Assembly: GCA_016713085.1 (NCBI GenBank)
Contig: JADJPV010000001.1
Location: 2,191,001 to 2,255,000, forward strand
From: Chitinophagaceae bacterium
GTDB taxonomy: Bacteria > Bacteroidota > Bacteroidia > Chitinophagales > Chitinophagaceae
Reading direction: 5' to 3'
DNA length: 64,000 bases
How positions within the stretch are numbered: position 1 is the stretch's first letter; every line of letters begins with the position of its first letter. This document shows positions 17,932 through 26,515 of the stretch, in pieces. Both the position numbers and the translations under genes were made by a program. Under the pieces are notes generated by a model. That model was not told where the DNA came from. It did no database searches and was given only the letters and a program-made list of their open reading frames with translations.

Positions 17932-18204
17932 AACTGAATGGTGATAATGAGATTTTTGGGTATATGGCTTTGTCAAGTAAAGTGTAAATATGTGGTAAAA
18001 CCTGTATGATTTTTCATTCTTAGAATATTAAAATAGGGTACGATATTTAACGCAACTCCAACTATTCTCATTTCAATACATTTTACTGAACACTTAAAAC
18101 ATCAAGCTCATCAAAAAAATGATGTAGTTCGTAAAACAATTGATAAATATGGCGAGTAGGTAATAGGAAATTTTTGAAATTACCGAAAACTAAAACCCTT
18201 TTTA
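17932..18204. other. Gap at the left edge of the accessory block
   Basis: AT-rich and without a complete gene. On the plus strand a short open segment ending in a stop at about 18160 reads HFTEHLKHQAHQKNDVV and has no start codon, so it may be the tail of a lost gene. No integrase or att-like tRNA end seen. Confidence 0.4.
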
Positions 18205-20124
18205 ATGATGAAAGTTTTCACTGTTATTATCACTATCATTATAGCAAGTTCTTGTAGAAAAGCAAGTACGAAATCGGATGCTAATTCCCCTTTTTCAGAG
18301 CCTGATCATGGGAAGTTAAAAGAAACAGTAGTGGTTTTTGATGGGAATACAGCAAAAAATATCATTTCGGTTGACAGCAATACAATTATATTGAAAACAT
18401 TAGCTGGTTTGCGTACAGGCAATCCAAAGCAACAGCCTTCATTTAAAGTTGAACCAGGCACGGTACTGGTTTCGCCACCCTTACACGGGGTTTCCGAATA
18501 TGGTTTTGCTAGGAAAGTCGTAAGCATCGACTATGGTGCGGGAAGCGTTGCAACTATTAATACCACTCCTGCATTTTTAACTGATATATGGGAGGAGCTT
18601 ATGTTAAAAGATAAAGCAACAAACTTAGATAATAATACAGATGTTATAGTTGATTTTAATGGTCGGTCAGTAAATTTTGGAACAATTAATAATGGTATAC
18701 AATTCAGCTTTGCAAACGAATTGGAGTACGAATCTCCTCTAAGTGCGGGAAAAATTGCAGCAAAATTGGTTACGGACATTTCTTTACGAAATGATCTTTT
18801 GTTTGGTATAATTATCAAGGAAAATAGAATAAAGTATTTAAAGTATGGGATAAAAAGTAGCTCTGAAGTTTCTTCAAAGCTTGAACTTGAGGCATCATTA
18901 AATGGGGATAGCTTATGGAAAAAAACTCCGTTTTATACTCAAAAATTCAAACCAATTTTGTTTACTATACCAGGGACTGTAATTCCTGTTTCAATTACTC
19001 CTGAAGTAGATATCGAGCCATTTATGAAATTAGAGGGCGGTATTAAATATGAAGGAGATCTTTTTAAATATTCAAAAGTTTCTGAGAGGAAGATGGTTTA
19101 TGACGAATATAATGGAGATCCAAAAAAAAATTACTGGCGTAATGAGGAAAGTACTGAAGAAGATGTGCCAGATTTAAAACACACCTTCAGTATTAGTGGT
19201 GAATTCAAAGCTGGGGTTACCACTAAGTTAAAGGGTAAGTTTTATGATCTGAAAGAAGTAGCTGTTGAAATAGGAGCTTCAATATATAGTAAAATCAGTG
19301 CTGGGGCAGTTCTAAGCACTACTCCAATGACTGTTAATGTTTCACTGAAAGCAGGAATAGATGTTTATGCAAAAGCGTATGTGGATGTTTTTAATTACAA
19401 AATATTAGAATGTAAGGCTGAAGCAAAATTGATAGAATGGGAGTTGTCAAAATTTATTGTCCCACTTTATTCACCCTCTATCTTACTCAATACTAACCTT
19501 ATTGCCTACTACCCTTTTAATAATAATGCCAATGATGAAAGTGGAAATAACAATAATGGAACTTTAATGAATACTCCAACTTTTGCAACAGGTATTTCAG
19601 GGCAATCAATAAAACTTACAGGCAGATGTAACTATGGGTGGTGTGAAGGTTCTTTAGGCGACCATGTTCTTCTACCCATGCTTCAATTTAATTCAATGAA
19701 CGCATTCTCATTAAACATTTGGGTGAAAGAAGAATCTTTATTACATCCGGATGGCGAAGCGTATATATCATTTGGTAGTGACCAGGGTGGTTCTGTTTTA
19801 ATCGGCCATTACGCAAATGAAATCAGATTTGCTAGTTCAAGTAATTCTGTAATATCAATACCATTTAATGCAGCGAATGTCAGTGCCTTTCAGATGTATA
19901 CATTAGTTTTTGATAATGGTACACTTCGTGCATATCAGAATGGCGTCTTAGAAGGTACAAAATTAAATGCTGTGAAGACTGTGAGTGGAAATGTAGCAGC
20001 AATAGCACGTCATTGGGGTCTTGATACCTACACAAGGTTTAATGGCAATATTGATCAGGTAAGAATATACAACAGAGTTTTAACAAACAATGAAATTGGC
20101 TCGCTTTACACATCTAAACAATGA
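18205..20124 (+). CDS. LamG-domain lipoprotein
   Basis: 639 aa. Lipoprotein-like signal MMKVFTVIITIIIASSCRKA (cysteine at residue 17). Residues about 30-420 are beta-rich and unfamiliar, with repeated strands such as TPMTVNVSLKAGIDVYAKAY. Residues about 430-639 form a LamG/concanavalin A-like domain, recognised by LIAYYPFNNNANDESGNNN, then SIKLTG, AFSLNIWVKEES and FNGNIDQVRIYNRVLTNNEI. Such domains bind glycans or act as spacers in surface proteins. Base composition is more AT-rich than the flanking housekeeping genes, consistent with acquisition as part of the accessory block. Confidence 0.75.
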   Translation: MMKVFTVIITIIIASSCRKASTKSDANSPFSEPDHGKLKETVVVFDGNTAKNIISVDSNTIILKTLAGLRTGNPKQQPSFKVEPGTVLVSPPLHGVSEYGFARKVVSIDYGAGSVATINTTPAFLTDIWEELMLKDKATNLDNNTDVIVDFNGRSVNFGTINNGIQFSFANELEYESPLSAGKIAAKLVTDISLRNDLLFGIIIKENRIKYLKYGIKSSSEVSSKLELEASLNGDSLWKKTPFYTQKFKPILFTIPGTVIPVSITPEVDIEPFMKLEGGIKYEGDLFKYSKVSERKMVYDEYNGDPKKNYWRNEESTEEDVPDLKHTFSISGEFKAGVTTKLKGKFYDLKEVAVEIGASIYSKISAGAVLSTTPMTVNVSLKAGIDVYAKAYVDVFNYKILECKAEAKLIEWELSKFIVPLYSPSILLNTNLIAYYPFNNNANDESGNNNNGTLMNTPTFATGISGQSIKLTGRCNYGWCEGSLGDHVLLPMLQFNSMNAFSLNIWVKEESLLHPDGEAYISFGSDQGGSVLIGHYANEIRFASSSNSVISIPFNAANVSAFQMYTLVFDNGTLRAYQNGVLEGTKLNAVKTVSGNVAAIARHWGLDTYTRFNGNIDQVRIYNRVLTNNEIGSLYTSKQ

Positions 20125-20192
20125 TCTGCAAAAGATTTTGCACTTGCCTCAATGCAGAAATACTTGTAAGGCATGAGGAGACTATTAATACT

Positions 20193-20330
20193 TTATAACC
20201 CTTTTTGCCTAATGCTCAGACTGTCACAATAGGCAGCGTGGAGGTTGGCTAAACTTTCAAGTATTTCACCATTGAGTGTTGATTCTATTAAACGAAAGAA
20301 TCCAGTTTTAACAGTAGTGTAGAATTTCAT
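20193..20330 (-). CDS. Possible 45-residue ORF in the intergenic gap
   Basis: A complete frame from ATG 20330 to a stop at 20193 starts MKFYTTVKTGFFRLIE and has plausible composition (amphipathic, no rare clusters). No family recognised, no promoter seen; could be a gene fragment or chance. Confidence 0.25.
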   Translation of the reverse strand: MKFYTTVKTGFFRLIESTLNGEILESLANLHAAYCDSLSIRQKGL

Positions 20331-20354
20331 ATTCAAAAATTAAAATACAATCAT

Positions 20355-21176
20355 ATGTTCAGAGCAAATATTTCACTCTTTTTGAGCTTAGTGCTTTTCT
20401 CTTCATTTGGATTTTCCCAAAGTATCAAAGGGGGGCAGTTTGACTTTGGATTTTCAAATGGACTCAACAAAGAGTGGTATTTCAATCAAACAGTAAAGAT
20501 CAAGCCTTTCACTGTTAACAGTAAACCCTTCAGTAGCGATACATTGTTTTTAGACAAGGACTTAAATTCGGACGGAATACCTGACATGAATTGGTTTATA
20601 AAGTTCAACTCTTGGCGATGGAGGGAAAACGTTGATGACAATAACAATGATATTGCTGTTTTGACAGTCCCTTTTACTGCAAAGAATGGAAAAGTGTATG
20701 ACGGCTCTGATATTGAGATATATCAACAATTTCCAAATACTATTCAAATCATTTCTGACTTAGCAACTTTTTCAACAAAACCAATTGACGGAGTAAACGT
20801 ATTTTATAGATTTTCAAAGGTGATACCGCAAAATACAAGTGTACGTTCAGCAACTTCGCAACCACTGCTAATACAAGCGCCAGCAAATTTTAGGGATATA
20901 AAAAGCAGAACGGCTATAGTACAGGTTCTTTTTATTACGAAAATAGCATATTACAAGTCTTGTGACTGCTCTCAGAAAAGCGACTATTTTTATTACCCTT
21001 GTGACAAACGTGACTTTAGCAAAGCTTTTAAGAATAATTGGTCTTGGATTGTGTTTGACGAGAATTGCGATAGTGAAAGCCAGGTTCAAGAATATTCTGC
21101 AAAGAGTTGTTTAATTAATTGGGGAAATGAAAAAACATTTTCTAAGGTTATAGTTGAAATTGTGCTAAAATGGTAA
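20355..21176 (+). CDS. Secreted protein of unknown function
   Basis: 273 aa with a clear signal peptide (MFRANISLFLSLVLFSSFGF then SQ). The mature part is beta-rich and contains an acidic calcium-loop-like motif (LDKDLNSDGIPDMNWF) and later cysteines in SCDCSQKSDYFYYPCDK that could form disulfides. I do not recognise the family. It lies in the AT-rich accessory block and has no obvious operon partner. Confidence 0.6.
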   Translation: MFRANISLFLSLVLFSSFGFSQSIKGGQFDFGFSNGLNKEWYFNQTVKIKPFTVNSKPFSSDTLFLDKDLNSDGIPDMNWFIKFNSWRWRENVDDNNNDIAVLTVPFTAKNGKVYDGSDIEIYQQFPNTIQIISDLATFSTKPIDGVNVFYRFSKVIPQNTSVRSATSQPLLIQAPANFRDIKSRTAIVQVLFITKIAYYKSCDCSQKSDYFYYPCDKRDFSKAFKNNWSWIVFDENCDSESQVQEYSAKSCLINWGNEKTFSKVIVEIVLKW

Positions 21177-21324
21177 TAGCACAAAGCTCCAATATTACTA
21201 GTAAAAAGGGGTATTTAGCATTACAGAATAACACACGCAGGTGTTTGTTTGGTTCTTCTTTACAGTATTCAACAAAAGAAATTAATGGGAGCAGAGAAGA
21301 TAATTGTAGGGCATTAAGCTGTTT

Positions 21325-21357
21325 AGGTATGCCATACTTCCAAAATATGGCATACCT
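21325..21357. repeat. Perfect 12-bp inverted repeat
   Basis: AGGTATGCCATA (21325-21336) and TATGGCATACCT (21346-21357) with a 9-nt loop. There is no T-run, so it is a weak terminator candidate; it may be an operator or structured RNA upstream of the sensor gene. Confidence 0.6.
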
Positions 21358-21427
21358 GATCCCCAAGGCCGTTGCTAACTTTTGAAAAACAATTTTTTTT
21401 AATCCACTGAGCGATTAATTTTAACGC

Positions 21428-24400
21428 ATGAGGCTGTGTGCAATTCTCTTTTTTATTTTTTACCTGCAATCAATTTGCAGTCAGCCTTTGCAAAACGGTA
21501 AGGTAACAACCAAAATACACTTCAAAACATTTCACTATTGCAGATGGTTTGCCGCAGATACAGATTACCTATCTGTTTTGCGACAGCAAAGGGTTTGTAT
21601 GGGTTGGTACAAAATTCGGAGTGGCAAGATGGGATGGTAAAAAGTTTAAAGTATTTACCCCAAAAGAGGGGACAGGAGGAAAGCAAGTAATTCAAATTGC
21701 GGAATTACCTGGATGGTGATATCGTAGTAAGTTGGCTAGGTAGTGCGTTTCAATATCATTAGTGGTGATGTGATTGAAACGATTCAAACACCAAAGCGCT
21801 GGAATGCCACTGCTCTTTACGGATTCACTTCTTATGAGGCAGATAAGCTGATATTTTATGTAAACAGTTTTTCTGATGACAAGTATTTAAAGAAATCTGT
21901 AGTTGCTGTATATGATCTGAAAAAGCACAGGATTACAAAAGAAATATGGCTGCCGCAATGGTGGGTAAGCAAAGTAACATCTGAAGGATATATTATTACA
22001 GCAGATTATGATATTTACCAAAACAAACCGGGTACTTTCCACCTGTATCATCTCAACCAGTTGATAGAGACAAGGAATTTCAATATCGCATTCACAAATT
22101 TCAATTATTCGCAATCACCCCGGCTTCGTTTTTATGCAAATAGTGATCATTCAGTATTATTGGATGTAATTGTTGAAAATAAAAAGCTTCAGCTTATAAG
22201 GAAGTTTAACGGATTAGATGAACCGGTGACTGATCATCATGCACGGTATTTAAACCAGGTTGACAGCTTCCAAACAATTTACAGCAATGAGAACCAGGAA
22301 CTGATTTTAAAAAACAGGACTGAAAAAGCTAATCTGGGAAAGCTGTCGCAGATGGTTTATTCTATTAAGGATAAAGAAAACAATCTGTGGGTTGGTACAG
22401 AAAATGGCTTGTATTGTTTTTACCGTTTTGGGTTTCAGGAATTACAGTTTAATGTTCAGCCGGGCACTTTGGATGCAATATGGAGCATGACTAAAGCAAA
22501 GGATGGAAGTTATTACTATGCCAGTTATGACAAGGGTTTTTGGGTAAGCAGGGATCAAAATAAAACATGGGAAAAGCTGGAGCAATTAAGTAAGCCTGCT
22601 TTGCCGGAGCGAATGACAAAGGGAAGTTATGGTGCAATAGGATTACATAATGGCGCTGTTATTCTGCCGACAAGTATGGGCTTTTATTATCTGAAAGAAA
22701 AAAACTAATTCCATATTATTTACTGGGGAAAGGTTCGGAAGTGTACGCTGCATGGGAAGATACCATCAACCAGCGGGTACTCATCAGCAAGCACACGTTT
22801 CTTTTTCGCTGAATCTTAAAACACTGCAGTTAGATACCATTTTCAAATGCCCGCAGTTTGGTTTGCAGACTATTCTTGCTATAACTCAGGATTTGCAGAA
22901 TAATCCAATTATAACAGGCAGGGGTGCGGCCTGTATTTTAAAGAACGGAAAATGGCAGGCGTTAAAAGGTACTGAGAATGCAAGGGTCATGAGTTCAGTT
23001 ACTGATAGTTGGGGAAGCCTTTGGTTAGGAATGCCGCAACAGCTTACCTGTATTAAAAATGATTCTGCTTATACAATGCAACATTTTCCCGGCAGGCAGT
23101 TAGTGTTATCTCTCACCACATGGAAAAAAAAGTGGCTGGTAATTGGCGGAGGCTTTGAATTGATTTTTCTCGACCTGGAAACATTTTATAAAACCGGACA
23201 GGAACTGTATCATCGATATGATGCCGGCAGTGGTTTTATTACAACTGAGGGCGGACAGAATTCTTTTGTTCATGAAACGGATGGCAGTATCTGGTGGCCC
23301 TGCAGCGATAAGGTTATCCGTTTCTGGCCTGATAAATTATTAGCTCAAACAACTTTATTTAACAAGCCTGTTATTTTAATGGTCAGTGCTGCAGGTAAAA
23401 AAGATAGCAGTGTTCTGTTAACTGATACGGCTTATGCAGGTTCTTTTCATGTGAACCAATCATTCCGTAATCTCAGGTATGAATTCGGAACAGCTGCCAT
23501 GAACAATTATGACAACCTGGTTTACCGTCACCGGTTAAAAGGATTGGATACTAACTGGAGCAAACCTGCTGCAAACGGGAATGCAGTATACGGCAATTTA
23601 AAACCGGGTACTTATATATTTGAAGTGCAAAGTTCAACAGATGCTGTTAGCTGGAGTGCTGTAACATCGGCCCTTCCTGTAACATTGCCGGCCTGGTGGT
23701 ACGAAACCTTGTTATTTAAAATGATGGCTGTTTTATTCAGCATAGCAGGCGTTGCGTTTATTACCTGGTGGCTGATGCAGCGTAAACGAAAAGAAACAGA
23801 ACGGTCAAAGCTGATTAATGAATTGCAGTTGAAAGCTATACGGAGTAAAGCATTACCTCATTTCAGTGGCAATGCATTTGCTAATATTGATTTTTATATA
23901 GAAAAAGGCGATACAGAAAATGCGTCTCGATACCTTGCTATTTTGAGCAGGTTGCATAATATTACATTAATGGATAGCGATAAGTCGGCAAGAACATTGG
24001 AGGAAGAACTTAATTATGTAAGACTGTATCTTGAAATGGAAAAGTTGCGATTTGAAGAACATTTAAACTATTCAATTGCTGTTGACGAAAACGTAAATAC
24101 TCAAATTCTTATTCCGAATATGGTGCTGCATACATTTACAGAGAATGCAATAAAACACGGAATAAAGAATAAAACAGAACAGGGCACTCTAAAGATTGAA
24201 GCAGTGGTAAAAGCACAGGGTGTATTGTTATCTGTTTCTGATAACGGGATAGGGCGTGCAGCTGCAAAGCAGGCAAATGGTGTAAGTACGAGGCAGGGTT
24301 TAGAAATATTAGCCAGGCAGATTGAATTGTATAATCAACAAAATAAAAATAAAATCAGGCAAACTGTGCTGGACCTTACAGATGAAAACGGGGCAGTAAC

Positions 24401-24452
24401 CGGCACCTGTTTTTCTGTTTTCATTCCTGATGAATACAGATACGAGCTATGA
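21428..24452 (+). pseudogene. Hybrid propeller / Y_Y_Y / LytS sensor kinase, multiply frameshifted
   Basis: Read across frames this is one gene of about 1,000 codons: signal peptide (MRLCAILFFIFYLQSICSQ), two-component propeller repeats (FTIADGLPQ, GFVWVGTKFGVARWDG, NNLWVGTENGLYCF), a Y_Y_Y domain (FRNLRYEFGTAAMNNYDN, then YRHRLKGLDTNWS), one membrane helix, and a LytS-like kinase (N-box FTENAIKHGIKN, G-box VSDNGIGRAA). Frame breaks lie near 21525, 21710-21750, 22703 and 22800, at least two in A/T homopolymers. The usual acceptor NPHFIFN is here LPHFSGNAFA. It is either a sequencing-damaged active gene or a decaying one; the intact 3' half and intact regulator favour the former. Confidence 0.75.
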
Positions 24453-24453
24453 A

Positions 24454-24528
24454 ATATCCAAAAAAAGTATCAAGCTATCCTGATAGCCATCGTGATATAC
24501 AAACAGCGATGATAATTTTTTTGGATAT
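24454..24528. repeat. Long inverted repeat between sensor and regulator genes
   Basis: Perfect 13-bp arms, ATATCCAAAAAAA (24454-24466) and TTTTTTTGGATAT (24516-24528), enclose a second hairpin (GCTATC/GATAGC, 24474-24487). It fills most of the 110-bp gap before the LytTR gene. Confidence 0.75.
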
Positions 24529-24562
24529 ACTATGTGACTAAAGAGTCAATAAAAATGAACAC

Positions 24563-25318
24563 ATGAAAAAAATCAAAACCATTATTATTGAAGATGAGTA
24601 TAAAGTAAGGGAATCGTTTTACAGCAAACTTCAGAAATCATTTCCTGAAATTGATGTAGCGGCTCTTTGTGAAAATGCAGAGGAAGCCCTGGAAAAGATT
24701 GTTATTCACAAGCCCGATCTGCTGTTCCTTGATATTGAGATGCCCCGTAAAAGTGGTATGGAATTACTGCAGGTGTTGAGAGAAGCAAAGATTAATGCAC
24801 ATGTAATTATTACAACTGCCTATAATCATACAGATTATTTCCGCAAAGCCATGTATTTGTCGGCTGTTGATTATTTACTGAAACCAATTTTGAAAGAAGA
24901 ACTGGAGGAAGCTATTCAGAAAGTAAAAGAACGGATGGAAACTAAGGAAGCTGCTAATAATATTGAGAGGGTTGATGCGCAGCAAAATAAAAACTCTATT
25001 CTTGACTTTTCCTGTGCAGTAGGTAAATTGTTTTTAAAGCATGAGCAGATTGTGTATATCAAAGCAGAGGGAAACTACTCCCGATTTTTTCTGACTGATG
25101 GTAAAAATGAATTGGTAACAGAAAGCCTGAAACAACTGGAAGAAAAATTAAAGAATTGCCCTTTGATCAGAGCAGACCGCAGTCATTTCATAAACCGGAA
25201 TTATGTACAGAAGTTAGTATTTAACTCTAATCGCTGCTATTTCCTTTCTTCTGTCCCCTATGCTTTTGTGGAGTTAAACGAAACCGGGATTAAAACTTTA
25301 ATGAAAACTGAAGCTTAA
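24563..25318 (+). CDS. LytTR-family response regulator of the hybrid sensor
   Basis: 251 aa. Receiver (about 1-120) with IIIEDEYKVRESF, phospho-Asp in LLFLDIEMPRKSGM and switch Lys in YLLKPILKEEL; LytTR domain (about 145-251) with AEGNYSRFFLTDGK, ADRSHFINRNYVQKL and CYFLSSVPYAF. It follows the hybrid sensor by 110 bp and should be its output. Paralogous to the regulator at 15714-16448 but with a clearly different linker, so the two pairs are probably independent. Convergent with the GGGPS gene. Confidence 0.9.
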   Translation: MKKIKTIIIEDEYKVRESFYSKLQKSFPEIDVAALCENAEEALEKIVIHKPDLLFLDIEMPRKSGMELLQVLREAKINAHVIITTAYNHTDYFRKAMYLSAVDYLLKPILKEELEEAIQKVKERMETKEAANNIERVDAQQNKNSILDFSCAVGKLFLKHEQIVYIKAEGNYSRFFLTDGKNELVTESLKQLEEKLKNCPLIRADRSHFINRNYVQKLVFNSNRCYFLSSVPYAFVELNETGIKTLMKTEA

Positions 25319-25333
25319 CAGAAGCAGATAAAA

Positions 25334-26089
25334 TCAGGCTTTCACCGGCACGCTATGTATCGCAGCAGCCATTTCCCTAATCAAGGATGCATCTTTTTCA
25401 ATGGCGTTGCCAATCACTATTACATCAGCACCCGCTTTGCAATTGCGGTATGCTTTTTCAGGATCAAGAATGCCACCACCAACAATTAACGGAGCTTCAA
25501 TTTGCTGCGCCACACTCTGGATCATGCTTTCAGAAATGGCACGTTTAGCACCACTGCCTGCATCCATGTAAATTACTTTCATACCCAGCATTTCGCCGGC
25601 CATGGCCGTACACATGGCAATTTCATTTTTATCGGCAGGTAAAGGGGCTGCATTGCTGATATAAGACACCGTTGTGGGCGCACCGCCATCAACCACCATG
25701 TAACCGGTGGAAATAATTTCAAGTCCGCTTTGCTTAACAAAAGGAGCTGAGATAACATGCTGACCAATGAGTAATTCAGGGTTACGGCCGGAGATCAACG
25801 ATAAATATAATAACCCATCTGCATATGTACTAACCTGGGAAGGACTGCCGGGGAATAAGATCACGGGAATATCGCAAAGGGCCTTGATCTGCTGCACAAC
25901 TTCATCCAGCCTGTTGGAAATAACCAGACTTCCACCTACTAAAAAATAATCAACAGCTGCATCAACCGACAATTTCACCAGTTGTTCTACCGATTCTTTG
26001 TTCACTTTATCAGGGTCAATCAAAACGGCAAACGACTTCTGTCCTTTCTGCTTCTTTTCCAGTAATTGGGTATAAATAAGATGCTTCAT
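25334..26089 (-). CDS. Geranylgeranylglyceryl/heptaprenylglyceryl phosphate synthase family protein
   Basis: 251 aa TIM-barrel prenyltransferase that joins a polyprenyl diphosphate to glycerol 1-phosphate, the archaeal-type ether-lipid step, found in many Bacteroidota. Phosphate- and substrate-binding segments are clear: FAVLIDPDKV, FLVGGSLV, ILFPGSPSQ, IYMDAGSGAKR, VGGGILDPEKA and VIVIGNAIEKD. The start at 26089 (MKHLIYTQLLEKK) is preferred over 26119. The last 110 bp of the gene are duplicated in decayed form at 17820-17931. Intergenic 26120-26428 holds no gene I can support. Confidence 0.9.
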   Translation of the reverse strand: MKHLIYTQLLEKKQKGQKSFAVLIDPDKVNKESVEQLVKLSVDAAVDYFLVGGSLVISNRLDEVVQQIKALCDIPVILFPGSPSQVSTYADGLLYLSLISGRNPELLIGQHVISAPFVKQSGLEIISTGYMVVDGGAPTTVSYISNAAPLPADKNEIAMCTAMAGEMLGMKVIYMDAGSGAKRAISESMIQSVAQQIEAPLIVGGGILDPEKAYRNCKAGADVIVIGNAIEKDASLIREMAAAIHSVPVKA

Positions 26090-26428
26090 ACAGTATCTGT
26101 GATTCATGCAAAAGTGCAAAAAAATGTCCGAGGATTTGCAAATTCACCTGTTTTTGTTTCGGGCGACCGAAAAGGGTTGTTTTTACCCGAAATCAGCCTT
26201 CTGAAATCTACCCGTCAATACTTCGTTTAGGTTTCAGCGTTAGTGCAATTTTCGGTTGCTCCCGCCGCCAAATTCAATGCCAGTAAGGCTATGGGAAATA
26301 TTGTGAAAAAACCAAGAAAACTTGTTCTATTCTCCGGATTTTTTTTGTGGAAACAAGCTTTGCACATGCAAATACAGTACAGGATTGAGTTTGCCCCCGA
26401 TTTCCACACTCTGTTAATATTTAGGGTA

Positions 26429-26458
26429 TTGAACATACCTCTCTAAAAAATATTTTCG
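26429..26458 (+). promoter_or_regulatory. Candidate promoter of nrdJ
   Basis: ATTG (about 26429-26432), 18 nt, TATTTTCG (26451-26458): near-matches to both boxes. Leader about 50 nt. No cobalamin-riboswitch features were recognised upstream. Confidence 0.45.
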
Positions 26459-26515
26459 TAGTCTGTCGGTTAACGATTCCTTAACCTTACTAACCAATAA
26501 ACTTACAGTTCTAAT

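Noticed and set aside
17932..25318. Prophage or transposon
   Set aside because: No transposase, integrase, tail or packaging gene and no terminal inverted repeats were seen; the block is only inferred to be inserted.
26120..26515. Cobalamin riboswitch before nrdJ
   Set aside because: No B12-box or conserved junction elements were recognised; only a weak promoter pair.
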